DNA of 47,884 nt from Proteobacteria bacterium CAG:495 (GCA_000432275.1 HF995323.1:182509-230392), one strand, 5' to 3'; positions 15,509 to 24,514 are shown, counted from the stretch's first letter. Notes: generated by a model from the sequence alone, not told the origin. Numbers and translations: made by a program.

Positions 15509-15793
15509 ATGGACACCAGAAATTACGATGAACCGTACAACTGCGGGTTGGAAGAATGCGATTGCAGCGAAGTGGACAAATGCGGCTGTACCTTTCCCAA
15601 CAACATCAGCAACTACGGTTGTGATTGCACTCAAAACCCTCAATGCGACAAATTCAACGAAGAAAAAAGCTTTGATCAGGCTCAAAATCCCGACTACAAA
15701 AAAAGCCGCCGGGTAAAGGAAGACACCGTTTGCGTCTGCAACAAAGACGAATGTGATTGCGACACAGAGATAACCAACCTTACCCGTCATTGA
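15509..15793 (+). CDS. Small cysteine-rich protein, 94 aa
   Basis: AAGGAG lies 6 nt before the ATG, so translation is well supported. Twelve Cys occur, mostly in CxC and CxxxxCxC patterns (CGLEECDCSEVDKCGC; CVCNKDECDC) at both ends, separated by a charged Lys/Arg-rich middle. No signal peptide, so it is probably cytoplasmic and metal-binding, in the style of a metallothionein; that is inference. It sits between greA and trxB. trxB has its own RBS 98 bp downstream, so redox or metal co-function is possible. No family recognised. Confidence 0.65.
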   Translation: MDTRNYDEPYNCGLEECDCSEVDKCGCTFPNNISNYGCDCTQNPQCDKFNEEKSFDQAQNPDYKKSRRVKEDTVCVCNKDECDCDTEITNLTRH

Positions 15794-15800
15794 AAAAATC

Positions 15801-15820
15801 CCCCTTTTCAGGGGGAATTC
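15801..15820 (+). terminator. Short hairpin before trxB
   Basis: TCCCCC and GGGGGA pair around TTTTCA, followed by a mixed T-rich stretch. A weak terminator or processing signal. Confidence 0.4.
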
Positions 15821-15890
15821 TATTTCCCGCTTGCAAATCTTCTTTCCAATGTATAATTTATAACTAAATTTACGAAAAGGAGAACGCATT

Positions 15891-16832
15891 ATGGCTGAAT
15901 ACAAAACGCCGGTGCTCATTATCGGCTCCGGCCCGGCCGGATATACCGCAGGCATTTACGCCGCCCGTGCCGGTCTGAAGCCCATCATTGTTTCCGGCGA
16001 ACAAATCGGCGGACAACTGACAATAACCACCGATGTTGAGAACTATCCCGGTTTTCCCTCCCCCATTGCGGGTGCCGAACTGATGCACAATATGCGCGTA
16101 CAGGCCCACAATGTCGGCGTTCAGATTGTTGACGACAAAATTATCGAGGTCGACTTCAACCATCAGCCGTTTGAATGCAATTCCGAAAATCACAACCTTT
16201 TTTGCGGAGATTCCGTCATAGTCGCCACCGGTGCTTCGGCCCGCTGGCTGGGATTGCCCAGCGAAGAAAAATTCCGCGGATTTGGCGTATCCGGTTGTGC
16301 TACCTGTGACGGCTTTTTCTACCGCAATCGCGACGTAGCGGTAGTCGGCGGCGGCAATACCGCGGTAGATGAGGCTATCTATCTGACTAATTTTGCAAAA
16401 TCAGTCACCCTCATTCACCGCAGAGACAGCCTCCGCGCAGACAAAACATTACAGGAACGCCTGTTTGAAAACCCCAAAATCAATGTAGAGTGGGACAGTG
16501 TCGTCGAAGAAGTCGTCGGTACCGAAAACCCGCTGAGCGTCACCGGTCTCAAAATCAAAAACGTTAAAACCGACCAGAGCAAACTGCTTAAGGTCGACGG
16601 CGTGTTTATAGCCATCGGACACCATCCCAACACCGAACTTTTTAGAGACAGCCTCAAACTGGACAAGGACGGTTACATTATAACCGAACCCAACAGCGGC
16701 AAAACCAACATCGAAGGCGTCTTTGCTGCCGGAGACGTCAAGGATCCTTATTACCGACAGGCCGTTATCGCCGCAGCTTCCGGGTGCATTGCCGCACTTG
16801 AGGCGGAAAAATACCTCGTCAGCAAAAAATAA
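15891..16832 (+). CDS. trxB: Thioredoxin reductase TrxB
   Basis: 313 residues. The FAD-binding GSGPAGYTAGIYAARAG lies at 12-28, the redox-active CATC at C136-C139, the NADPH-binding VVGGGNTAVDEA near 151-162, and the C-terminal FAD motif GVFAAGDVKDPYYRQAVIA. It passes electrons from NADPH to thioredoxin in the cytoplasm. AAAGGAG precedes the ATG. Length and motifs are canonical. Its upstream neighbour is the cysteine-rich small protein. Confidence 0.97.
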   Translation: MAEYKTPVLIIGSGPAGYTAGIYAARAGLKPIIVSGEQIGGQLTITTDVENYPGFPSPIAGAELMHNMRVQAHNVGVQIVDDKIIEVDFNHQPFECNSENHNLFCGDSVIVATGASARWLGLPSEEKFRGFGVSGCATCDGFFYRNRDVAVVGGGNTAVDEAIYLTNFAKSVTLIHRRDSLRADKTLQERLFENPKINVEWDSVVEEVVGTENPLSVTGLKIKNVKTDQSKLLKVDGVFIAIGHHPNTELFRDSLKLDKDGYIITEPNSGKTNIEGVFAAGDVKDPYYRQAVIAAASGCIAALEAEKYLVSKK

Positions 16833-16864
16833 ATATTGCTTTTTTAGACAAGCCTCACTAATAT

Positions 16865-16904
16865 GGCGACCATTCACAAAATCTTATTATGGTCGCCTTT
16901 TATT
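16865..16904 (+). terminator. trxB terminator
   Basis: GGCGACCA pairs with TGGTCGCC around a 17-nt loop and is followed by TTTTATT; outer CTAAT/ATTAG extends the pairing. Confidence 0.7.
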
Positions 16905-16975
16905 AGTATGGACAATCCATATCTTTCGATTGAATTTACATCTTTGTAATATAAACCCAATTAAATTTTTAGATT

Positions 16976-17953
16976 ATGGAACAAAATTATTCTTACGAAG
17001 AGTTATTGGCTAAACTCGAACTGACAATTGACAATGTTGAAAATCAAAAAGCTTGGACACAAGTTATCGACAATCAGATGACAGCGATGTTTCCTTCGCC
17101 TTCTGTTGCAGAAATCCGCAACATCTGCCGCAAAGTAAATATTCGTGGGCTCTACAAAGAGTTTCAAAAACGCTGCAAAGACCTAAAACCCGAAAGTTAT
17201 CTTAAGCTTTTCGGAGTGATAGACAAACTGCTGCCGGAATATAAAAATCACCTGATTGTTTTGAGTTTCAGATATGCGCAGGATAGCGAAATCGTCGATT
17301 TCCTTTACAACAAAATACGTTGTTTGCGCACGTCTGACAAATTCCTGATTGAACAAATACCAATTCTGTTGTTGTCTCGCTGCGACGAAAATGAAAAATA
17401 CGTAATCACGGCTTGCCGGCGTATCAAATATTTTGCCGAACGTACGACCGTCTTTGAAAAAGTATTCGAATATCTGGAAGATTTTTCCGTTAGCAACACG
17501 CCCGCGGCCCTCAAAATCGTCACCGCGATTACAGTTAACGCAAACAACAAAGATAACTTCAAGCTGGCGATGCGGCTGCTGCGCGATTTTTACATCGATT
17601 ACCCGTCGCACATCGCAGCAATTCGCGAAATGCTGCTGACAATCAGCATCAACTTCGACAAACAACATCATTGGCGCCTGTCCGAAATTAAAGAGTTGGC
17701 CGTTACTCTCAACCTGGCTTGGGAAGAAAATGATTTCGGCTTGGCCAAAGCAATGACCGATATGCTGTTCAAAGCCTTTCAAGACATTTGCTATCAGCCG
17801 TTTGCGCCGATATCTTCCGTCGCTTTGAAATGCATGGAAATCATCCGCAGTCACACCGAGCTTTACCAAACCGCCTTAAAAAGCATCAACCGCCATGTAG
17901 ACAAAGATTCCCCGCTCTACCGCGAGCTGAATCTGCTGCTGATGCCTGCTTAA
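16976..17953 (+). CDS. Hypothetical helical-repeat protein, 325 aa
   Basis: Unrecognised, all-helical, no signal peptide or membrane segment. The helix lengths and alternating hydrophobic pattern (KIVTAITVNANNKDNFKLAM; EMLLTISINFDKQHHW) suggest an alpha-solenoid. The ATG follows AAACCCAATTAAATTTTTAGATT without an SD. The AAACCCAATTAA stretch recurs before the gene at 21342. A clear terminator shared with the convergent MacB gene follows. Probably lineage-specific; role unknown. Confidence 0.6.
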   Translation: MEQNYSYEELLAKLELTIDNVENQKAWTQVIDNQMTAMFPSPSVAEIRNICRKVNIRGLYKEFQKRCKDLKPESYLKLFGVIDKLLPEYKNHLIVLSFRYAQDSEIVDFLYNKIRCLRTSDKFLIEQIPILLLSRCDENEKYVITACRRIKYFAERTTVFEKVFEYLEDFSVSNTPAALKIVTAITVNANNKDNFKLAMRLLRDFYIDYPSHIAAIREMLLTISINFDKQHHWRLSEIKELAVTLNLAWEENDFGLAKAMTDMLFKAFQDICYQPFAPISSVALKCMEIIRSHTELYQTALKSINRHVDKDSPLYRELNLLLMPA

Positions 17954-17961
17954 ATTGCAAC

Positions 17962-18001
17962 TTATACCCCCGGAAGCACACAAACTTCACGGGGTATATT
18001 T
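17962..18001. terminator. Bidirectional terminator between the 325-aa gene and the macB-type permease
   Basis: TATACCCC and GGGGTATA enclose a second stem GAAG/CTTC and are followed by T runs. Serves both convergent genes. Confidence 0.7.
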
Positions 18002-19231
18002 TTATTCATATCGCAAGGCGTTAATCGGGTTTAGCAAAGAAGCCTTGTATGCCGGATAAAACCCGAAAAACAATCCGACAAACCCGGCGAAGGAAAACGG
18101 CAGCAAGATATACAGCAAAGACACTTTGGCCGACAGCGACGTAAATGCCGAAACCATTTGTGCCCCGATTAAGCCGATAATGACGCCAACCAGTCCGCCG
18201 ATTAACGAAAGAACCAGAGCCTCCGTCAAAAACTGCCAGCGGATATCCCACGATTTAGCGCCGATTGCCATACGGATTCCTATTTCACGCGTCCTTTCGG
18301 TAACCGACACCAGCATAATGTTCATAATGCCGATACCGCCGACCAAAAGAGAAATCGAAGCTATCGACCCCAGCAATATAGTCATAATTTTAGTTGAATT
18401 TTCCATCATCTCCATCATCTGGGTCAAATTGCGGATAATAAAGTCGTTTTCCTTATTGGCGCCGAGATTATGCCTTTGCCGCAAAAGCCGGGTTATCTCC
18501 TCTTCCGCCGTATAGGTGCTTTCCGCGTCAACCGCCTGTAGCATGATAAACTTTACCTGGTCCGGAAACTTAATGCCCATAACTTTTTTCTGAGCCGTCG
18601 TAATCGGAATATATACCACGTCATCCTGATCCATTCCCATACCGGTCTGTCCCCTCGCCTGCAAAATCCCGATAACCTGAAACGGCATCCCTTTGACACG
18701 TATTATCTTTCCGATAGGGTCCACGTCGCCAAACAGCTCATTCACCACCGTCTGTCCTAAAATGGCAACCTTCGTGGCATTTTTTACATCCGTCGAACTA
18801 AAGTTCCTGCCGGACTCCAGTTCCCATTCCTTAATCTCAAAATACCGGTTGTCGGTTCCCGTAACCCCGGTTGACCAGTTGGCATTGCCATATACCAATT
18901 GGGCAGTTTCTTCCAGTATCGGAGCCGCCAGTCGAATTTTCGAAATTTTTTCCTGAATGGCGTCGCCGTCGCTTTTCCTCATACTCGGACGCGAACCGTG
19001 CCCGCTGCGGGCGCCACTGGAGGTTGCCACGCCCGAACGTACGATAATCAGGTTAGCCCCCATTGTTTTCATCTCGTTTTGAATCGATATCTGAGCCCCG
19101 TTGCCAATCGCCAGCATAACAATCACCGCGGCCACGCCGATAATAATGCCTAAACTGGTCAGAATTGAACGCATTTTGTTCGCTTTAATCGCGCGAAAGG
19201 CAATGCTTGAAATGGTAGCGACGTCAATCAT
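18002..19231 (-). CDS. MacB-type ABC transporter permease
   Basis: 409 residues with FtsX/MacB topology. A first membrane helix at about 20-45 (LTSLGIIIGVAAVIVMLAIG) precedes a large periplasmic MacB_PCD domain (50-260), followed by three C-terminal helices, one starting ILLGSIASISLLVGGIGIMN and the next regions including RTREIGIRMAIGA. It forms the membrane part of a tripartite exporter for macrolides, peptides, siderophores or lipids; the substrate cannot be read. Here the ATPase is a separate chain, as in many MacB-like systems, and the start overlaps the ATPase stop by 4 nt. No TolC gene is in the window. Confidence 0.93.
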   Translation of the reverse strand: MIDVATISSIAFRAIKANKMRSILTSLGIIIGVAAVIVMLAIGNGAQISIQNEMKTMGANLIIVRSGVATSSGARSGHGSRPSMRKSDGDAIQEKISKIRLAAPILEETAQLVYGNANWSTGVTGTDNRYFEIKEWELESGRNFSSTDVKNATKVAILGQTVVNELFGDVDPIGKIIRVKGMPFQVIGILQARGQTGMGMDQDDVVYIPITTAQKKVMGIKFPDQVKFIMLQAVDAESTYTAEEEITRLLRQRHNLGANKENDFIIRNLTQMMEMMENSTKIMTILLGSIASISLLVGGIGIMNIMLVSVTERTREIGIRMAIGAKSWDIRWQFLTEALVLSLIGGLVGVIIGLIGAQMVSAFTSLSAKVSLLYILLPFSFAGFVGLFFGFYPAYKASLLNPINALRYE

Positions 19232-19962
19232 AACTCCAACTCCAGATTTTCGGCTTTGACAACCCTGGCCGTTTTTTTCTTTACAGCCTGGTCAACGCTG
19301 ATTTCGCCGTCGACGATTTTGATAATCCGGTCGGCATAAAGGGCAATGTCTTCTTCGTGGGTTACCAAAATGATGGTCCGTTTCAGTTCCCGGTTCAAAC
19401 GCGTAAACAAATCCATAATTTCGACGCTCATTTTGGTATCGAGGTTTCCCGTCGGCTCATCGGCAAAAATAATCGGTGCCTCGTTAACGACGGCGCGCGC
19501 AATTGCAACCCGTTGCTGCTGCCCGCCGGAAAGCTGGCTCGGCTGATGATACATCCTGCGCTCCAGCCCCACTTTTTTCAAAGCTTCTTTCGCCCGCCGT
19601 TCCCTTTCTTCCGCCGGCACGTTGGAATAAACCATCGGCAGCTCCACATTTTCCAAAGCCGAGGTGCGCGACAGCAGGTTAAATCCCTGAAAAACGAAAC
19701 CGATTTTCTGATTGCGGATTGCGGCCAGTTCGTCGGCAGAAAGTTTTTCGACATTCCTGCCGTCAAGAATATATTGTCCCGAACTCGGCTTGTCCAAACA
19801 ACCGAGGATATTCATCAATGTCGATTTTCCCGAACCGGAAGGCCCCATAATCGCAACAAATTCCCCCTGCTCTATCGACAACGAGATTTTCTTGAGGATA
19901 TTGAGCGTAAATCCGTCCAGAGGATAACTTTTACAAATGTTTTTTAATTCAATCAAAGCCAT
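19228..19962 (-). CDS. MacB-type ABC transporter ATPase
   Basis: 244 residues. Walker A GPSGSGKST near 40, Q-loop GFVFQGFNLL, signature LSGGQQQRVAIARA near 142, Walker B PIIFADEPTGNLD, and switch His in VTHEED. It belongs to the LolD/MacB clade. The C-terminal tail of about 25 residues beyond the core is basic. The start overlaps the MacA stop as TAATG, and its stop overlaps the permease start as ATGA, so all three subunits are translationally coupled. Confidence 0.95.
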   Translation of the reverse strand: MALIELKNICKSYPLDGFTLNILKKISLSIEQGEFVAIMGPSGSGKSTLMNILGCLDKPSSGQYILDGRNVEKLSADELAAIRNQKIGFVFQGFNLLSRTSALENVELPMVYSNVPAEERERRAKEALKKVGLERRMYHQPSQLSGGQQQRVAIARAVVNEAPIIFADEPTGNLDTKMSVEIMDLFTRLNRELKRTIILVTHEEDIALYADRIIKIVDGEISVDQAVKKKTARVVKAENLELEL

Positions 19963-21122
19963 TAACGCGGCATCCTCATTCTCATTTTGCGGGCTTCGGC
20001 AGCGGCATTGTTTTTGTCTTCGACAATCAGCACCATCTTATCATTCAGTTCGTTTGACATAATTTCGGTTTTGTCGTCATCTGCAACTCCCGTCGCTATT
20101 TTTATGCGCTTGGGCTTACCGTTATCCAAAATCCAGACGCCTTTGTCCTTATACCTTTTGGTAATGCCGTTTTCATCCGTAACATAAAAACGCAATGCCT
20201 GATTGGGTGCCAGCCAGACGTCTTGTTTCTGAGCGGTGACGATGTCAACGTTTGCGGTCATTCCCGGCTTTAACTTCAAATTTTTATTGTCGATTTCGAT
20301 TATCACTTCATAAGTAACCACGTTAGACGTCGTCACCGGATTGTTGCGCACCTGAGTGACAATGCCGTAAAAAGTCTCGTCGGGAAAACTGTCGACGCTG
20401 AATTCCGCCGTCTGCCCCTCTTCTACCTTGGCAATGTCCGCTTCCACAACCGACGCCTCAATTTGCATTTTGGTCAAATCCTCCGCTACGTTAAACAATG
20501 TCGGAGTCTGAAAGCTGGCGGCCACCGTCTGGCCGACTTCAACTTCCTTGGAAACCACAATGCCGTCAACCGGAGAAATAATCTTGGTATAACGCAGTTC
20601 CGTCTCAGCCGAGTTTAACGCCGCCTGAGCCTGGCTGACCTGAGCTTCTTTCAACCCCAGTTGCACAATGGCGTTATTATAATCGCGTTGAGCGGACTCC
20701 AGTTCTTTGTCGGCGGAATATTGAGATGAATTCAGTTTTTTAATACGATTCAAATGCTTTTTATAATAAACGATGTCGTTTTTAACCACTTCAACTTCTG
20801 CTTTCGCAATGTTAAGCGCAGCCGCACGCTGGGCAACCGTAGCTTCAAACAAAGCCGGGTCAATCTGTGCCAACAGCTGGTCTTTCGCCACCTTGGAGTT
20901 GTAATCAACGAAAATTTCAGCAATCGTTCCCGATACCTGAGTTCCGATGTTCACGGTAGAAATTGGATTAATGATGCCGGATGCGGTCACCTTTTCGGTA
21001 ATATCGCCTTTTTGAAGCTTTTGCGTTACATATTCCTGCTTAACGCCGTCATCCCGCCAATAATAGCCGGCAATTCCCGTCAACAGCAATACAGGCAACA
21101 CAATTTTTACGATTTTTTTCAT
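19962..21122 (-). CDS. MacA-type periplasmic adaptor (HlyD/RND-MFP family)
   Basis: 386 residues. A single N-terminal membrane anchor (IVKIVLPVLLLTGIAGYYW) is followed by a lipoyl/barrel half (NPISTVNIGTQVSGTIAEIF), a coiled-coil hairpin at about 95-175 rich in Ala, Gln and Lys, a second lipoyl half (VDGIVVSKEVEVGQTVAASF), and a beta-barrel and membrane-proximal domain. It would bridge the permease to an outer-membrane channel. It is the first gene of the three-gene export operon. A long gene-poor region upstream holds promoters for both directions. Confidence 0.93.
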   Translation of the reverse strand: MKKIVKIVLPVLLLTGIAGYYWRDDGVKQEYVTQKLQKGDITEKVTASGIINPISTVNIGTQVSGTIAEIFVDYNSKVAKDQLLAQIDPALFEATVAQRAAALNIAKAEVEVVKNDIVYYKKHLNRIKKLNSSQYSADKELESAQRDYNNAIVQLGLKEAQVSQAQAALNSAETELRYTKIISPVDGIVVSKEVEVGQTVAASFQTPTLFNVAEDLTKMQIEASVVEADIAKVEEGQTAEFSVDSFPDETFYGIVTQVRNNPVTTSNVVTYEVIIEIDNKNLKLKPGMTANVDIVTAQKQDVWLAPNQALRFYVTDENGITKRYKDKGVWILDNGKPKRIKIATGVADDDKTEIMSNELNDKMVLIVEDKNNAAAEARKMRMRMPR

Positions 21123-21216
21123 ATCAATCCAACCTAAGACGTTAAAAAATTACACAATTTTGTTTTATGTTATCCGCCAAAGTTTAAAAAAAAGATAAAA
21201 CCGGGGCAATTTATTG

Positions 21217-21245
21217 TTGAAAAAACTTATTTTTTTGTCTATGAT
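21217..21245 (+). promoter_or_regulatory. Promoter of the 97-aa/236-aa hypothetical genes
   Basis: TTGAAA, a 17-bp spacer ending TTTTTTTGTC, and TATGAT, followed by AGTACTTG. Nearly the same layout occurs at 22486-22514. Confidence 0.65.
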
Positions 21246-21341
21246 AGTACTTGCATAAAAATTTTTAAGAAATAATGTTAAACCCGTTTTGAAAACATTA
21301 TCCATGCAATAAACGTTTTCAAAACACAAACCCAATTAATT

Positions 21342-21635
21342 ATGGCTAACAAAGAAGAAAAAGCCGCTCGCCACGAAAAGGTCGAAAGTTTTAAGAAAGA
21401 GTTGCGCACTGCCGCCGGTATTAACATGAAGCTCGCTGAAATCACCGAAAAGGTAAAAGCCAGCGATTGGTCGGTTGACTACAAGGTTGTAGAGCTGCTC
21501 TCCCGCAAAACTTACGTTTGCGATGAAACCAGAGCTTGTTATCAGGTCTTCATCGACACCATTAAGATTTACGGTGGCCCGACGCTTCAGAAAAAAGCCA
21601 AGGAATTTGCTGCCAAAAACAGCTTTAGATTCTAA
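21342..21635 (+). CDS. Hypothetical small charged protein, 97 aa
   Basis: Unrecognised, Lys/Glu-rich, soluble, helical. The leader carries CAAACCCAATTAATT just before the ATG and no SD, and its AACCCAATTAA core is shared with the gene at 16976. A good promoter is 97 bp upstream. Core-like codon use supports coding. A 236-aa hypothetical follows after 63 bp and may be co-transcribed. Confidence 0.6.
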   Translation: MANKEEKAARHEKVESFKKELRTAAGINMKLAEITEKVKASDWSVDYKVVELLSRKTYVCDETRACYQVFIDTIKIYGGPTLQKKAKEFAAKNSFRF

Positions 21636-21698
21636 AAAAAATCAGCAGCGGAGTTCCCTCCGTCGCCAGTAATTAATCTGTTAAAATTATTAAAAATT

Positions 21699-22409
21699 AT
21701 GGAACATCAAATGAACGAATTGACACCGGAGATGGCGGCAATTCTTGAAAGCAAGAACACTGTTGAAAGACAGGAAATTATTGAGAAGTGGCTGGGAGAC
21801 GGCCTGATAACTTTTGAATTGGCTCAAAAATTGTGGGAAAACCAAACCAACCTTTCTGTTGACGAAGTGATCACAATGATAGCCAAGATGTTTAAGGTCC
21901 AACCTCGGGAATTTCTCAAAGCGGAAAAATTGCAACTGGTATATGCCCTCATTAACAGCACTCACGGACATTTCAACGACCAGTTCATCCCGCCGATTAT
22001 GACACTGTTGACTGTCAACGACTACGAAGAATATCATACGCATTACTGCATGATAATCTCCGCCGCCTGGAGACAGCGTCAGGTCAAGATAAAAGACCAG
22101 ATGTTCGACTTCCTTGATTCCCTGCTCAATGCCGGCAAAACAGGAAGACGGGTTTTGATAAGTATGTTGGAAGGAGAATACATCTCCAACAAAACATTCA
22201 AAATTCTAAATAACGACCACCATGCCCAATATTACATTGACCATGGATTTGGCGAAATGATTATTCCGGCTCTTCAGCGCCTGGTAAAAGAGGGAACCAC
22301 CTTCTGCACCTGGACGCACGAAGGCTTGCCGGTAAATGAGGTTAAGATGAAAAAAATTGAGGCGCTTCTTGAAAAATACCAGAAACTTCAGGATGCAGCT
22401 CAAAAATAA
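21699..22409 (+). CDS. Hypothetical protein, 236 aa
   Basis: Unrecognised helical protein; no signal peptide or membrane segment. The N-terminal part (VERQEIIEKWLGDGLITFEL) looks like a small helical bundle and the tail (KKIEALLEKYQKLQDAAQK) like a coiled coil. Start ATG 21699 follows an AT-only leader. MNELTPEM 4 codons later is an alternative start. A strong terminator follows at 22427. Confidence 0.6.
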   Translation: MEHQMNELTPEMAAILESKNTVERQEIIEKWLGDGLITFELAQKLWENQTNLSVDEVITMIAKMFKVQPREFLKAEKLQLVYALINSTHGHFNDQFIPPIMTLLTVNDYEEYHTHYCMIISAAWRQRQVKIKDQMFDFLDSLLNAGKTGRRVLISMLEGEYISNKTFKILNNDHHAQYYIDHGFGEMIIPALQRLVKEGTTFCTWTHEGLPVNEVKMKKIEALLEKYQKLQDAAQK

Positions 22410-22426
22410 TCTTTGACATCCTCCAC

Positions 22427-22467
22427 AAAATCCCTTGTTGTCGAAAAGACAATAAGGGATTTTTTTA
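22427..22467 (+). terminator. Terminator after the 236-aa hypothetical gene
   Basis: AAATCCCTTGTTGTC pairs with GACAATAAGGGATTT, with a GAAAA loop region, followed by T7. Confidence 0.85.
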
Positions 22468-22485
22468 TATTCCGATAATTTATTG

Positions 22486-22514
22486 TTGCCACAAAAGCTT
22501 TTTTTGTCTATAAT
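22486..22514 (+). promoter_or_regulatory. Promoter of the 326-aa hypothetical gene
   Basis: TTGCCA, a 17-bp spacer CAAAAGCTTTTTTTGTC, and a perfect TATAAT. Spacer similarity to the promoters at 21217 and 6757-6785 (CAAAAG, T run, G/TC before the -10) suggests a common ancestor or regulator. Confidence 0.75.
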
Positions 22515-22567
22515 TAATACTTGAGAAAACAAATTAGTATATCATAACAATTAAAAAAATAATTATC

Positions 22568-23548
22568 ATGGCAACAAAACAAAAAATTTCCCCGGAAGAC
22601 GCAACTATTTTGAAAACCTACGGAACTTCCCCCGCAACCAAACGGTTTGCCCGCGATTTGATGCTTGAAGGCAAAACTCTGGAAGAGGTTATTAAAACCT
22701 GCCAGAACATCGCCAAAAAAGAACAAGAAATCAAAAACACCTGGTACCGTGCAATGCTGCGGGAAATGAGCGACCAGCGTTTCGACGGTACGACATACGA
22801 ACTTCAAAAACTGCTTGAAGACAAAGCTGTCGTCACCGAAAAGATTCTCAGTCGTGCCAACCGGCACCTCAAAGAACTTACGGCTTTGGGAAAACCCAAA
22901 AGCAGAGAGCTTCAGGTTTTCATTAAGATTCTGGAACGTTACCTCAAAAAAATCAGCGACTTCAACCACTATGCCTACAAATTGATGAAAGACGGCAAAT
23001 CGTTGAAAGAAATTGCTGCCGTTGCTGCCGAACGCGACCGCACCGAGCAGATTGAAAATGAGGAAAGACTGTGGCGTATCCAATGCGTTCACCATTGTCA
23101 GAAGCTCTTTGACTACGGTGGACAAGTTGCTCCTCTCCTACTGGAACAAGCGCTTGACCGCAAGGGCATCAAAGACGGCAAAACCAGAGAACTTCAGGTT
23201 CAGCTGGTTTTTCAAAGCTTTTCCAAAAAAGGGGAGAATTATTCCGTTTTGAAGAACATTGATTACGCTTATTGCCGTGACTATGTTCTGACAATGAAAT
23301 CAATTCATCCTCTGTTGGTTAACTTTTTGGTCGCCGACGAATGGGTCAGCCCCGAAACGGCAGAATTCTTTTTGGATAAAGAAATCAGCCGCTTTATCAT
23401 TGAAGCAGGCCAAGCGTCTCTGGTTTATATGCCGTTCCACCGAATGGCTGAAGAAATCAGAAAAAAAGAAAAAATTACGGTCATCGACCGCAATGTCCTG
23501 ACCATCGAGGGCTTTTACGACAATGCTATAAAAAAGTATCAAGCCTGA
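22568..23548 (+). CDS. Hypothetical protein with internal duplication, 326 aa
   Basis: Unrecognised, helical. Residues about 25-120 and 134-215 are diverged copies: FARDLMLEGKTLEEVI matches YAYKLMKDGKSLKEIA (offset 108), and KSRELQVFIKIL matches KTRELQVQLVFQ (offset 94). A third part (216-326) is unrelated. The repeated LM..GK[ST]L.E[VI] helix could be a helical-repeat or HTH-like unit. No SD; an AT-only leader from a strong promoter. A strong terminator follows. Function unknown. Confidence 0.65.
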   Translation: MATKQKISPEDATILKTYGTSPATKRFARDLMLEGKTLEEVIKTCQNIAKKEQEIKNTWYRAMLREMSDQRFDGTTYELQKLLEDKAVVTEKILSRANRHLKELTALGKPKSRELQVFIKILERYLKKISDFNHYAYKLMKDGKSLKEIAAVAAERDRTEQIENEERLWRIQCVHHCQKLFDYGGQVAPLLLEQALDRKGIKDGKTRELQVQLVFQSFSKKGENYSVLKNIDYAYCRDYVLTMKSIHPLLVNFLVADEWVSPETAEFFLDKEISRFIIEAGQASLVYMPFHRMAEEIRKKEKITVIDRNVLTIEGFYDNAIKKYQA

Positions 23549-23553
23549 ACATA

Positions 23554-23600
23554 AAAAAAACACCCCGACAAGATTCTAATCTTTCGGGGTGTTTTTTTAG
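23554..23600. terminator. Bidirectional terminator between the 326-aa gene and fmt
   Basis: AACACCCCGA and TCGGGGTGTT pair with A and T runs on both sides. Confidence 0.85.
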
Positions 23601-24514
23601 CCAACCGTCTCTCCGCCGACAAACTCAAAACCGCGCAGCAGTTCTTCCGTCGGCATCGCCTTTTTTCCCTGCCGCTGAATTTCTGTCACCAACAACAATC
23701 CCGGATTGCATTGCAGCAATAGCCCGGTATCATTGGGCACAATCGTTCCCGGCGCCATATTGGCATCTGCGTCAAGAGCTTCTGCAGCCAAAACCTTAAA
23801 CCGTTCGCCTTTATACTCGAAATAAACGGCCGGATAAGGATTAAACGCACGGATTTTCCGCTCCAAAATTTCCGCCGGTTGATTAAAATCAAGCTTGCTC
23901 TCCGCCTTGTCTATCTTGGCCGCATAACAAGTTAGCGCCTCATCCTGTTTCAGAGGTTTAACATTATCCCAATCATCCAGCGTTTTCAGCAAAAGTTCCG
24001 CCCCGATTCTGCTCAAAGCGTCATGCAACCGGCCGCCGGTCGTCTCCGGCGTAATTTCCACTTCACCCTTAAGCAGCATATCACCGGTATCAAGCCCCTC
24101 TTCCATTTGCATAATGGTTACCCCACTTTTTGCATCTCCGGCCTCAACCGCACGCTGTATCGGAGCCGCTCCCCGCCACCTCGGCAGCAATGAAGCGTGA
24201 ACGTTTATGCACCCTTTGGGAAAAGCCTCCAAAACCGGTTTAGGCAAAATAAGCCCATATGCCGCCACAACCGCAATGTCGGCGTTAAGAGCCTTAAACT
24301 TTGCCTGTTCTTCATCGGTACGCAAAGTTTTCGGCGTCCGCACCTCAATTCCCCTGCTTTCTGCCAGCAAATGAACCGGCGTTTTGGTTTCCTTTTTACC
24401 GCGGCCGGCCTCTTTGGGTGCCCGCGTATAAACGCAAACCACATCATGTTTGGCCGTCAAAGCCTCCAAAACCGGCACCGAGAAATCCGGCGTTCCCATA
24501 AAAACGACTCTCAT
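23597..24514 (-). CDS. fmt: Methionyl-tRNA formyltransferase Fmt
   Basis: 305 residues. The N-terminal FMGTPDFSVPVLEAL leads the formyltransferase domain. The catalytic set N104-x-H106 lies in NVHASLLPRWRGAAPIQRA, with a downstream Asp in MEEGLDTGDML. The C-terminal tRNA-binding OB-like domain begins near 205 (RAFNPYPAVYFEYKGERF). It formylates initiator Met-tRNA using 10-formyl-THF. It follows def on the same strand after 87 bp, the usual partner that later removes the formyl group. Confidence 0.97.
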   Translation of the reverse strand: MRVVFMGTPDFSVPVLEALTAKHDVVCVYTRAPKEAGRGKKETKTPVHLLAESRGIEVRTPKTLRTDEEQAKFKALNADIAVVAAYGLILPKPVLEAFPKGCINVHASLLPRWRGAAPIQRAVEAGDAKSGVTIMQMEEGLDTGDMLLKGEVEITPETTGGRLHDALSRIGAELLLKTLDDWDNVKPLKQDEALTCYAAKIDKAESKLDFNQPAEILERKIRAFNPYPAVYFEYKGERFKVLAAEALDADANMAPGTIVPNDTGLLLQCNPGLLLVTEIQRQGKKAMPTEELLRGFEFVGGETVG

